Assembly: GCA_029990175.1 (NCBI GenBank)
Contig: JARKIP010000032.1
Coordinates: forward strand, 186,001-250,000
Direction of reading: 5' to 3'
From: Petunia secreta
Lineage: Eukaryota; Streptophyta; Magnoliopsida; Solanales; Solanaceae
Length of the DNA stretch: 64,000 nucleotides
The position numbers were made by a program, and so were the translations under genes. Each line of letters opens with the position of its first letter. Position 1 is the first letter of the stretch. Shown piece by piece: positions 23,221 to 33,567 of this stretch. The notes beneath the pieces were generated by a model. The model saw only the letters and a program-made list of their open reading frames with translations, did not search any database and was not told the DNA's origin.

Positions 23221-23436
23221 GATCTATCAAAGGCAATAAACTGGGGCAGAATTTTTGAGGATCCCCTCAAAAATTCCCAAAACGACGACTTTCCTAGCGG
23301 CGTTGCAGACAGGATAATGACATTTTATTTTAGCACTTCACTTTGCTTTTGTTCGCAGGGTACACAGCCTGGCGAAAGGCACGTTACTTTTTGTTCGCAG
23401 GGTACACGGCCCGGCGCGATAGACAAAATAGCTTTT

Positions 23437-23860
23437 GACAAGGAGGCAAAATAGCTCTTGACGAGCAGGCAAAAGCTCCTGACAAGAAGGGAAAATAGCT
23501 CTTGACGAGCAGGCAAAATAGCACTTGACAAGGAGGCAAAATAGCTCTTGACGAGCAGGCAAAAGCTCCTGACAAGAAGGCAAAATAGCTCTTGACGAAC
23601 AGGCAAAATAACACTTGACAAGGAGGCAAAATAGCTCTTGACGAGCAGGCAAAAGCTCCTGACAAGAAGGCAAAATAGCTCTTGACGAGCAGGCAAAATA
23701 TCACTTGACAAGGAGGCAAAATAGCTCTTGACGAGCAGGCAAAAGCTCCTGACAAGAAGGCAAAATAGCTCTTGACGAGCAGGCAAAATAGCTCTTGACG
23801 AGCAGGCAAAATAAGCTCCCGACGAGCAGGCAAAATAGCTCATGACGAGCAGGCACTTAT
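23437..23860 (+). repeat. 90-bp higher-order tandem array
   Basis: The phrase GACAAGGAGGCAAAATAGCT begins at 23437, 23527, 23617 and 23707, an exact 90-bp period. Each unit consists of four related 21-24 bp subunits of the type GACgAGCAGGCAAAATAGCT. After 23760 only the short subunits continue. Because 90 is divisible by 3, all frames stay open on the minus strand, giving false repetitive ORFs of up to 233 codons. It lies about 1.2 kb upstream of the 3' LTR. Confidence 0.95.
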
Positions 23861-24892
23861 GATACACAAATATCTCATAGCAAGAAGCCACGACAAATGA
23901 CAGTTGACAATCCAACGACAGAAAAGTCCATTTTACATTTACAAATATTTTCTGCAAAAGCTCACCCTTAATTGCAGGAAACAGCGTGACAGTGTTCCAA
24001 GGTATACAACCCGACACGACAAACAATTATCTCCGGACAAGATGCACATAAATGAATATCCCCAGAGAAGAAGCATATATTTCCTAACACTCAAAGCACT
24101 TGGAAACAGACTAGACAACTACATGACAAAGGAGAGCTCAACTTTACAGGGAGTTTACTTTATCATCATCTTTGGTTGCGCTTATCCTACTTTAGTTGCA
24201 GGACACTCTTTGAACCCTTGACAGACCCTTGAGCTAATTCCTATATTTCCATACTTGCCCCGAAAGTCACTACCACACACGAAATTGTGCGATCTGCAAA
24301 AAATCAAATGCATACTATGCACCATTCTGGAACACCATTCAAGAAGCTTAATCTCACAGACAATGTCTTTGCTGTACCCGCAGACTATCTATTGTGTCGA
24401 GTTCCAAAGCTCTCAAAGCTATTGTTCCCTACTCACACTTTTCATCCCTGATGGGATGCCAGTCTGTGTTCCTTCCTATTCAAGCCAGTCTATATCAACC
24501 GTGCGTACTTTCGTGTTTAATCGTGCCCATCTATTTGAATCATGCGCATATATTGTGTTTCACTTCTTAATATTCCGTGGTTTGGTCAGGGCAATATCGA
24601 AGGCAAGATGACTCGATTATTGAGATGAAGTGGAAATTACGTACGTATAAACTCCTCTTTATGGGTGTGTAGCGCGCCACATTTTCATAACTAGGATGAT
24701 TATAAGCCTTTTTTCCCACGCTTGATCTATTGATGTTATCTCACCTTTGATAGTACCTTTGCTTTATTCTTCATTTTATCTCGCAAAAGGCAAAGCATAC
24801 ACGAATGTAAACTTTGCATACTTGGACAAGTTTACCCTTGACACCTCAATCGTGCGTCATAAACATCTCACACAGGCAACATGCCATTCTAG

Positions 24893-24965
24893 AACTACAC
24901 ACGGCCTAATTCTCGTGAAACCTGAGATATGTAGGCAACTCAGAGACTGGGGTTCGGCCGAAATA
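24893..24965 (+). other. Conserved 3'-region motif of Ogre-like elements
   Basis: AGAACTACACACGGCCTAAT, then GAGATATGTAGGCAACTCAG and GGGGTTCGGCCG. The same ordered blocks occur, reverse-complemented, at 29819-29885 in the other Ogre-type element. The region between the array and this motif (23861-24892) has no supported gene. Confidence 0.75.
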
Positions 24966-25067
24966 CTCCAAAACTCTCATTTTCCCTTCCCACCATCTTG
25001 CTTGCAAGTCGTGACAAAATTGGCTACTCCGTCAACTATCTTTACCCGAAGATTCTTTTCATCATCC

Positions 25068-25086
25068 CCGGGCAAAGAGGGGCAGC
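25068..25086 (+). other. Polypurine tract of ORF1-only element
   Basis: CGGGCAAAGAGGGGCAGC ends exactly at the TGTTGACACC of the 3' LTR. The related minus-strand element has the same PPT (GGGCAAAGAGGAGCAGC). Confidence 0.85.
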
Positions 25087-27017
25087 TGTTGACACCCAAT
25101 TTTGTCCCTCCCTTTGTCTATAATTGGCCATAATTTAAGTTAAAAGGTGCAATTTAACTATTGAGCAAATGTGTATTAGATTGCATGCACTTACTTTCGT
25201 TATCCTCTATTTATATGTTATATTCATAATTGTGGCTATATTACGTAATTTTATATCATTTAGGTTATTTTTGAGTGTGTATCAATTGTGGTTATTTGTA
25301 CAATTCATTACATTATTACTATCAAAAAGTAAATTATTGTGACTATTACGTGTATTTGTGTTAAATCAAGTTTATATATATTAAGTACTTTTTATGTACA
25401 TTAGTACCTTTAAAGTTAAATAACGTCCCTTCATATTTTTCTTATGCGTTTCCATTTCTACAAGTAAAGGATTCAAGTTTCCAATACATATAAAGAAAAT
25501 GACCAAGAGTAGAGGGGAAAATCCTCACGCGTTTTTTAGTAACTTTTCTTCTTCTTAATTCCAATGTGGTTAAATTCTATCAAAGTGGTAATATCTTGTC
25601 ATTTTTATTTAATTACGAGACTTGTGCTCAACCAAATCTTTGCTTGATTTATGGAATCTCTTCTCTGTCTACATTACTGCTTATGAATATGGCCACTTTT
25701 CAGTCTAGATTCTTGGTCTTATGTTATAGGTCCAAACTTTTGCTTGAATTAATTTTCCTCCAACGGCTACTTAATTGGTCACAATACATTAGATGATTTT
25801 CTTTCCATTCTTAATCATTCTTTCTTTTATAAAATTTTTACTGTTATTACCTCTTCCTATAAGTATCCTTCTCTTTGACACGATACAGAAGGAGGAGTAG
25901 TAAGAAATGGAGTACAAAAGCTCCCTCATCATTTTCACCGATACCCATAAGAATAGGTCCATACTTCAACACACACACACTGATCGAAAAACAAGGATTC
26001 ATTACACACACCCTCTCCGTTACACACCACCCCACACACAGATCAAAAGGGGATCACCTCCTCTACAACACACACACACACACACAATGCAGACACACCA
26101 ACCATACAATACACACACATAAAGGGGTTTGGGGGAAACGGATCAGTGGGGAAATAACATCCACCACCACCGGCAATAATGGTGGGACTGATGACGTGCT
26201 TGTTCTTCGCCGGAGATGTATCTGTTTCTTGTTCGATGTTCTTTGATCCGTTACTGAAATTGAAGGGAGGAGTGGGGAAGTCTTGCAGCGACGCCACCAG
26301 TTTCTTCCAGTTGGTGTCGCTCGTCTTCCTCCTCCGCCGCTTATTGGTTGCTCTGTTTCGCCTGTTGCCACCGTCTATCTCGCTGTTGTTGGGAAAAGGC
26401 ATTTGTTCGATGGGTTTTCCAAAATCGGATCTGTTTCTTGCCTTTTAACAATCTTTATAGCGTTTCTGCACTATGGGTCTATGTTGATTCATTACAAATT
26501 TGTGGCTTTTGCATTGATATTTACTGCTCTTTATAATTAGCTGTTACTGACGGTTTGATCTTTTTTCCAAGAAATTACAGCTTTTGGCTACTGCTTTGGC
26601 TTTTTGTTGATGTGCTATACATCTTAACTGAGCTGTATATGGGATATAATGGTTGATTTGATGCTACCGCCTATGAAAAAATATTTATTTCTGAGGCCCC
26701 CGTGAGATTGTTTATTGGAAATATACACCGATTTGAACGGATACGACACCGTTTAGGCCAATGACGTTTGGAGGCCAATACAAGTACCGTCCCGTATATG
26801 TCCCTTACGTATCCCGATAAAACAAAATAAAAAGGCGATGACGATGCATATCATTTTGCAAAGTAAGCGATAGCGGAGTAGTGGGATCGAAAGTGCTTGG
26901 CATGACAACACGACCGGCTCCGTGTTTGCAGCCGTACCGACATCCCTAACCTCTTCTTGGCGCAATACATATTCTGAGCCTAAAATTTTCAAAAACTCCA
27001 TTTGCCCTTTATTTTCC

Positions 27018-27084
<67 letters not shown>

Positions 27085-27738
27085 CATCATTATTATTATT
27101 ATTATTATTATCATTTTTGTTATTTTTATTCTACTTATTATTGAATATTTTACTTTATTAATTTTGTACTAATTCGTTCTCATATTGTTTACGAGGTACT
27201 TCCCGACGAAAATACACGACATTATTGGTGGAAACAAATGTTTCAAAATACTTGCTATTGTGTTTTCTTGGCTTATCATTCAATTTTATTATTTTTGCAT
27301 ACTAACTAATTTGTTGTATTTTGCAAGGTCTATTTAGTTGAAGTTTGCTAATGAAGAAAACAATTCGAGAAGATGAATCCTTTACTTTAAATTTAATTTT
27401 GTGTACTTGTATATTCTAGTGAAAACTGTTCAATTTTATTAAGTTTAATTTATTTTAAATCCCAATTATTTAGTCCGGCCGGTAACCACCTTTGGTGGGG
27501 CTGGAAAGGTGCCTAACCCCTTCCTCTCGAGTTAACCTGAACCTCTTACCTAGAAATTCTGGTTTGTAGACTAAGTTTCAGAGTTAATGGTAAAATTGGC
27601 TAGAAATCAAATAGGTGCCCTAATACGCCTAGATAAAAAATATGTTAGGTGGCGACTCCAAGTCTTTACCTGTGAGTCCCAATAAGTCGAGCCATATCTC
27701 GAACCCTACCGGGGTTCGGGGAAAAATGGGTGTCGACA
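25087..27738 (+). repeat. 3' LTR of ORF1-only element
   Basis: 2652 bp; aligns over its full length to 14526-17139 with scattered substitutions. The (TTA)n tract is about 39 bp longer and interrupted. Ends GGGTGTCGACA, then ATGTG. Confidence 0.95.
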
Positions 27739-27743
27739 ATGTG

Positions 27744-28159
27744 TATAGGCATATGTGTACATGTATTTATGTACATATAGTGTATAAATAGTGTATATTA
27801 GGTATAATTTAGTGTAAAATAGGCATAAAAATTGTATAAAGTAGGTATAAAATCATAGGAAAATTATGAAATTAATTTTAAGGTATTAAAATGGCTAGGG
27901 GGCGTATAAAAAGTGTATTTTAGGATTTGAAATGAATTGGGTAATTTTTTGAAGGTAATTGCAGAATTTTAAAAGGAAGCACACATCTTGTAAAACTGGC
28001 TATGGTTTGCGATGATGCTTTCAAAAATGGCCTTGATTGTCAGGCTATTACCAGAAGATGATTTGAAAGAATAGACGGGGCAAGAATAAATGCACAATTG
28101 TGTGTAAAATTAGAAGACTGTTGCTTTAAAAACAGGAGGGACAAAATTAGGTGTCAACA
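27744..28159 (-). repeat. 3' LTR of the Ogre-type element, proximal part
   Basis: Aligns to 56066-56482. In minus orientation this is the start of the LTR, TGTTGACACCTAATTTTGTC, adjoining the PPT at 28160-28182. Confidence 0.9.
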
Positions 28160-28182
28160 GCTGCTCCTCTTTGCCCGGGGAT
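28160..28182 (-). other. Polypurine tract of the Ogre-type element
   Basis: Minus strand reads CCGGGCAAAGAGGAGCAGC directly before the LTR start. The same sequence type precedes the 3' LTR of the nested element. Confidence 0.8.
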
Positions 28183-28403
28183 GATGAAAGAGTCTCCGGG
28201 CAAAGACGTTGACAGTACGGCCAATATTTTCATGAGTCTAGAGAAGTGCCTATGACTTAAGAGAATGTGGGGGCGTCAGGTTGAAATGTTTGCGTTGCCT
28301 GGAGGGTATATCCTGCAATAAAGAAGAGTCTGCAACATAGTGTATATAAAACGTACCTCCCTGTCGGGCTGGATTATCTTTCCTGGAATTTTACCATATG
28401 TAG

Positions 28404-29320
28404 TTGTGCCTGACCGTGTGTACCCTCAGTCGGTGCATTGGGCTGTGTGCCCTCCGCAAATATAAATACAAATCGATATCGGGCTGTGTACCCTCAATCG
28501 ATGCTTCGGGTTGTGTACCCTTGGCTAATTTAAATGCAAATAGATATCGGGCTGTGTACCCTCAACCGACGCTTTGGGTTGTGTACCCTAAGCTAATTTA
28601 AATTCAAATCGATATCGGGCTGTGTACACTCAATCGACACTTCGGGCTGTGTACCCTCAGCTAATTTAAACGACAAATCGATATCGGATTGTGTACCCTC
28701 AACCGATGCTTCGGGCTGTGTACACTAGATCGACGCTTTGGTTTGTTTACCCTGAGCTAATTTAAATGACAAATCGATATCGGGCTGTGTACCCTCAACC
28801 GACGCTTCGGGCTGTGTACCGTCGGCTAATATAAATGCAAATCGATATCGGGTTGTATACCCTCAACCGACGCTTCAGGCTGTGTACCCTCAGCTAGTGT
28901 AAATGAAAATCGATATCGAGTTGTTTACACTCAATCGACGCTTCGGGCTGTGTACCCTCAGCTAATTTAAACGACAAATTGATATCAGGCTGTGTAACCT
29001 CAACCGACGTTTTGGGGTGTGTACCCTCGGCTAATATAAATGCAAATCGATATCGGGTTGTGTACCCTCAGCCGACGCTTTGGGCTGTGTACCCTCAGCT
29101 AATTTAAACGATAAATCGATATCGGGCTGTGTACCCTCAACCGACGCTTCGGGCTGTGTACCCTCAGCTAATTTAAATGCAAATCGATATCGAGCTGTGT
29201 ACCCTCGATCGATGCTTCGGGCTGTGTACCCTCAGCTAAAGTAAATGCAAATCGATATCGGGTTGTGCAGCCTCAACCGATGCTTCGGGCTGTGTACCCT
29301 CAGCTAATTTAAATACAAAC
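28404..29320 (-). repeat. 68-bp minisatellite, about 13 units
   Basis: The unit starts CGATATCGGGCTGTGTACCC, has a second GGGCTGTGTACCCTCAGC half, and ends TAATTTAAATGCAAAT. I count 12 full units plus a diverged one at the left; one unit near 28690 is enlarged by about 26 bp. Unit ends alternate between AATGCAAAT and AACGACAAAT types. It lies in the 3' untranslated region of the minus-strand element, between integrase and PPT, where Ogre/Tat elements often carry tandem arrays. Flanks 28183-28403 and 29321-29640 are unremarkable. Confidence 0.95.
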
Positions 29321-29639
29321 CTTTTGTTGAAACACATTTGTTGTGTGCTGCCGAGTTACGTATCTTTTTGTGCCAGCATCTATAGAAAGATTGGTGAGTT
29401 GTGCGGGGTGGTTTGGTTTGTGTATCTTTACTTGCTTCGCGCTCACTGTCTACGAGTGCTAGGATCTGGGCCGAGCTGATTGGGATATGCATAAAGTAGT
29501 AAATAATGCAAATTTTTTCGAAAAACTTTTATAAGAAAGAAGTGAAACGAAATATTTTATCCCACTGAGCAACGAGTCGCGTTTTGTAAAGCCATAATTG
29601 TCGCTCTTCATGCTGTTCCAAACTCCATCAAGTGAATTT

Positions 29640-29800
29640 TTTGGGCGACCTCAAAATTCTACCCCAGTTTGTGTTTGAAATTTTGGAGAGATCCTCAAAA
29701 ATATCTCTCAAAAATTTCTACCCTAGTATCAACTATGTTTGTCCTCTAGGAATTTTTTAGAGTTCCTCAAAAATTCTACCCCAGTGTTTGCTTTGGGGAA
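29640..29800 (-). repeat. Triplicated TTTTTGAGG/ACTGGGGTAGAATTT block
   Basis: Three imperfect copies of CCTCAAAAATTCTACCCCAG lie at about 29650, 29695 and 29765. On the minus strand this reads ACTGGGGTAGAATTTTTGAG, the same block found once at about 23240 in the nested element. It seems to open the 3' region of both families. Confidence 0.75.
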
Positions 29801-29818
29801 AAATGATATTTTATATTC

Positions 29819-29885
29819 ATACGACCGAACCTTGAGTAGGTTGCCTACGTATCCCACTTGGGAAATCAGGTCGTGACGTAGTTCA
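29819..29885 (-). other. Conserved 3'-region motif of Ogre-like elements
   Basis: Minus strand: CACGACCTGATTTCCCAAGT, GGGATACGTAGGCAACCTAC, AAGGTTCGGTCGT. Same block order as 24893-24965. It is separated from the 3' LTR by the 68-bp array here, whereas in the nested element it lies next to the LTR. Confidence 0.75.
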
Positions 29886-29980
29886 GATTACATGGTGTAT
29901 TGCAGAATGGCGAAATCACTAATTAGTACAAGCTCTTATACATAGTATCTTTTGACAACGTCTGAGTTGATTGGTTTTGG

Positions 29981-31177
29981 CTAAACTTCTCTGTCCATCT
30001 TTTCCAATACCAATGCTACTCCATTCAGAACTCGGTGAACCATGTATGGCCCTTGCCAATTTGGTGCAAACTTGCCTTTTGCTTCTTCTTGATTTGGAAA
30101 TATCTTCTTTAGTACTAACTGCCCAGGGTCAAAGAATCTTTCTCGAACTTTCTTGTTAAATGCCTTGACCATTCTCTTCTAATATAATTGTCCATGACAT
30201 ACTGCATTCAGTCTCTTGCCATCGATGAGGGCCAATTGCTCCATTCTTCCTTTGATCTATTCAGCGTCTTTCAGCTGTGTTTCTTGGATGATTCTCAAAG
30301 ATGGTATCTCGACTTCCGCGGGTATCACTGCCTCAGTGCCATACACCAGCAAGTAAGGAGTAGCCCCCATTGATGTTCTCACTGTGGTGATGTACCCCAA
30401 CAGAGCGTAGGGTTGGTTCTCGTGCCATTGCTTTGAATTGTCTGTCATCTTGCGCAATATCCTCTTGATGTTCTTATTGGCTGCCTCGGCCGCACCATTC
30501 ATTTGGGGTCTGTATGCAGTGGAATTGTGATGCTTGATCTTTAAAACCTCACAGGTTGCATTCATTAGGTCACTATTGAGATTCGACCCATTATCGGTGA
30601 TTATGGACTCAGGAATGCAAAATCGACAGATCATCTTATCACGGACAAAGTTAGACACCACTTTCTTTGTTATTGGCTTGTATGATGCGGCTTCCACCCA
30701 TTTGGTAGAATGGTCAATGGCAACCAATATGAAATGATGTCCATTAGAAGCGGCTGGCTCGATAGGACCCATGACATCCATTCCCCAGGCGGAAAAAGTC
30801 CAAGGCGATCCCATGATATTCAATTCATTAGGAGGCACTCGGATCATATCTCTGTGGACTTGGCATTGATGGAATTTCTTTGCGTGCTTTATGCAATCAT
30901 GCTCCATTGTTATCCAGAAATAACCAGCTCTCAAAATCTTCTTTGCAAGTATGAAACCATTCATATGTGGACCACACGTCCCAGAATGTATTTCTTTTAA
31001 CAATTTAGCAGCTTCTTTTGCGTCCACGCATCTAAGAAACCCTAAATCAGGTGTCCTCTTGTATAAAACTTCTCTGTTTAGAAAGAAACCATTTGCTAGC
31101 CTCCTCAGTGTCTTTTTTTTTGAGACTTGTTGGGTTCTTTGGGTAAGTGCCGTCTTTGAGAAGCCCTTTGATGTCAT
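29981..31177 (-). pseudogene. Integrase of the Ogre-type element
   Basis: Read from 31177 leftwards. N-terminal zinc finger H-H-C-C (EIHSGTCGPHMNG ... FHQCQVH), the DDE core with GMDVMGPIEP (first D), IITDNGSNLNSDL (second D) and GAAEAANKNIKRIL (E), then after in-frame stops at 30257 and about 30173 a C-terminal segment FDPGQLVLKKIFPNQEEAKG with a GPYMV module. The reading frame is the same throughout, so the only defects are the stops and the shift that joins it to RNase H. Integrase would insert the cDNA in the nucleus. Length is normal for Tat integrases. Confidence 0.9.
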
Positions 31178-31990
31178 AAAACCAAGGTTGCCCGTCTGAT
31201 TTTTCTTCTACGTGATAACAGTATGCCGGCTGCTTCCTTACTGTCACGGGTATTGAGTCAATGTAGTTCTTGTTTGGATGTTTGATCATGGAAGATATGG
31301 TAGCCAAAGCATCCGCGAACTTATTTTGCAGCTTAGGCACATGCTGGAACTCTATCTTTGTGAACCTCTGCTTCAGCTCCTTTGTACACTCCAGGTACGG
31401 CAGTATCTTGGAGTTCTTTGCTGTCCACTCTCCTCGGACTTGGTGAATCAGTAAGTCAGAATCCCCGATTGATAACAACTCTTTTATGTTCATGTCCACT
31501 GCCAATCTAAGACTCAGGATGCAAGTTTCATATTCTGCTATGTTGTTGGTGCAAGGAAACCTCAGTTTGGCCGTGAGAGGATAATGTTGTCCAGTCTCGG
31601 AAACTAATACCGCTCCAATGCCGACTTCTTTGAAATTTACTGCTCCATCGAAAAGTAGTCTCCAACCATCATACTCTTCGGTGATATCTTCCCCTACGAA
31701 CATGACTTCTTTGTCAGGGAAATAGGTGTGCAATGGTTCATAGTCATCTCCCACCGGATTCTCGGCCATATGATCAGCCAGGGCTTGAGCTAGCTTTTTG
31801 AGGGACAAAAATTGATGTCAAATTCGCTGAGCAGCATTTGCCATTTTTCCAGCATTCCAGCAGGCATTGGTTTTTGGAAAATATACTTGAGAGGATCCGT
31901 TCTCGATATCAGCAATGTTGAGTAGGATGTCAAGTAGTGCCTCAGCTTTTGTGCTATCCAAGTTAGCGCGCAGCACGTGCGTTCCAACAA
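31047..31990 (-). pseudogene. RNase H end plus archaeal-type RNase H of the Ogre-type element
   Basis: 31990-31790 is the end of the ordinary RNase H (LERTCCALTWIAQKLRHYL, DPLKYIFQKP). A frameshift leads to 31808-31047, the additional archaeal-type RNase H of Tat elements: LLFDGAVNFKEVGIGAVLVS (first D), CTNNIAEYETCILSLRLA (E), SIGDSDLLIHQVRGEW (D) and NKFADALATISSM (last D). All four catalytic positions are visible. A second frameshift separates it from integrase. Two RNase H domains in tandem place this element in the Tat clade, as in Ogre. Confidence 0.88.
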
Positions 31991-33365
31991 TGTGTACTTG
32001 GCCTCGGAAGGAGTAAACTTCTTGCTTAGATAGTATATTGCTTGCTCCTTTCTTCCAATCGAATCATGTTATCCCAATAAAAAACCGAAGGCCGAATCTA
32101 CCACGGACATGTACAAGATCAAAGGTCGCCCAGGCTCAGGTGGAACCAGCACATGCGGGCAAAACAAGTACTCCTTTATCCGATCAAATGCTTTTTGGCA
32201 GTCCTCTGTCCACTCGATCACTGCATCTTTCTTCAGTAACTTGATGATTGGCTCACAGATGACAGTGGATTGTGCTATGAACTGGCTGATGTCATTGAGC
32301 CTTCCCAGGAAGCTCATAACCTCTTTCTTGCTTTTTGGCGGCGGTAATTCTTTGATGACTTTGATCTTGGACGGATCTAGCTCGATACCCCTTCTACTGA
32401 CGATGAAACCCAAGAGTTTCCCTGCCGGAACACCAAAAGCACATTTAGCTGGGTTCAGCTTCAGATTATACTTTTGCAAGCGATTAAAAAACTTGCGAAA
32501 GTTGTCAAGGTGTTCCGATCTCTTCTTTGATTTGATGATCACGTCATCCACATAGACTTTGATTGCTTTGTGCATCAGGTCGTGGAACATGGTTGTCATT
32601 GCCCTCATATAAGTTGCTCCAGCATTCTTTAACCCAAACGGCATAACCTTGTAGCAATAAGTCCCCCAATAGGTAGTGAAAGCTGTTTTCTCGGCATCTT
32701 CCTCATCCATGAGCACTTGATGATAACCGGAGAAACAGTCTACGAAGGATTGCAGTTCATGTTTCGTGCAATTGTCAATCAGGATGTGTATATTTGGTAA
32801 CGGAAAATCATCCTTCGGGCTTGCTCTATTCAGATCCCTATAATCCACACAAACTCGGAGTTTCCCATCTTTCTTTGGCACTGGGACAATGTTAGCCAAC
32901 TAAGTTAGATATTTGACTTTTTTCAAGATCCTTGCATTAAGCTGCTTCATTACCTCCTCCCCAATCTTCAACAGAACCGATGACTTGAAAGTTCGGGCCT
33001 TTTGTTTGACTGGCGGAAAGCCCGGATTGATAGGTAATTTGTGAGCTACCACATCCGTGCTTATGCTAGTCATGTCATCATACGACCAGGCGAATACGTC
33101 CTCATATTCCTTAAGAAAATCAGTATATCGCTTTTTATCTTTGGCGGCGAGATGCACACTGATCCTTCTCTCTTTCACAATTTCCTCATCTCCTAGGTTT
33201 ATCACCTCAGTTTCTTCTAGGTTTGGCTTAGGCTTGTTTTCAAATCTTTCAATTTCTTCTTGTGTGGTTTCATCAAAATTATCATAATCAACTCCAGTTT
33301 CCTCAAGCTCCATTGTTTCGTTGCACGTTGCGATTGTGGACTCAATGGAATTATTAGTTTGAATG
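31991..33365 (-). pseudogene. Reverse transcriptase of the Ogre-type element
   Basis: The pol exon starts at about 33365 after a putative splice acceptor and encodes an acidic linker, EDVFAWSYDDM, then the RT palm from about 32905: VPVPKKDGKLRVCVDYRDLN, KTAFTTYWGTYCYKVMPFGL, KVYVDDVIIKS (catalytic YVDD, about 32545), NLKLNPAKCAFGV and KLLGFIVSRRGIELDPSKI. There is a stop at about 32902, where a Trp is expected (TGG to TAG), and another at 32069 early in RNase H. The frame is otherwise continuous. Clear Ty3/gypsy RT, Tat type. Confidence 0.92.
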
Positions 33366-33560
33366 CTAAAATAAAATTTTGCAAAATTAAGGATTAAAAC
33401 AAAAGTTAAACGGTAAATAGTACGATATTTTATTTATTAATCCTTGTAAAACAAAGTTTTTAGGGAGACATGTGCAACAAGAAAGGAAAATGCAAATTCC
33501 ACAACGCAAAGTCGGGTTTTATTTTTGAAAACATAAAATAGATTCTATCTCCTCAGCTCT
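33366..33560 (-). other. Intron-like AT-rich gap between gag-pro and pol
   Basis: About 200 bp of AT-rich, stop-dense sequence separate the end of gag-pro (33568) from pol. On the minus strand it ends TTGCAAAATTTTATTTTAG with AG at 33367-33366, followed by a frame that runs straight into pol. An intron at this place is a known Ogre trait. The donor is unclear: TTGGTAGAG near 33575 is a candidate. Splicing is inference. Confidence 0.55.
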
Positions 33561-33567
33561 ACCAAGG

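Larger units (their letters stand above)
14526..27738 (+). mobile_element. ORF1-only Ogre-like element (non-autonomous), 13.2 kb
   Basis: Ends TGTTGACACC...GGTGTCGACA (near-perfect inverted termini) and a perfect ATGTG duplication at 14521-14525 and 27739-27743. The uninterrupted site is visible in the other LTR of its host at 56060-56075. It has long LTRs (2614 and 2652 bp), an Ogre-type PBS, one ORF1 pseudogene (18917-20523), two tandem-repeat zones and a PPT. Nearly 8 kb of internal sequence contains no recognisable gag, protease, RT, RNase H or integrase in any frame. LTRs differ at roughly one to two percent by eye, so it moved recently and probably with enzymes supplied in trans. Confidence 0.93.

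Noticed and set aside
23325..24026. Long minus-strand ORFs with repeated LPARQELFCLLV-like units
   Set aside because: They are the 90-bp array read in three frames; a period divisible by three keeps all frames open. No start context, domain or conservation.
28404..29320. CRISPR-like regular repeats
   Set aside because: Units are contiguous 68-bp tandem repeats without unique spacers, in a plant retrotransposon; no cas genes.
24893..29885. tRNA-like gene suggested by GGTTCGG in the conserved motif
   Set aside because: No acceptor stem, anticodon arm or A box could be arranged; kept only as a conserved motif.
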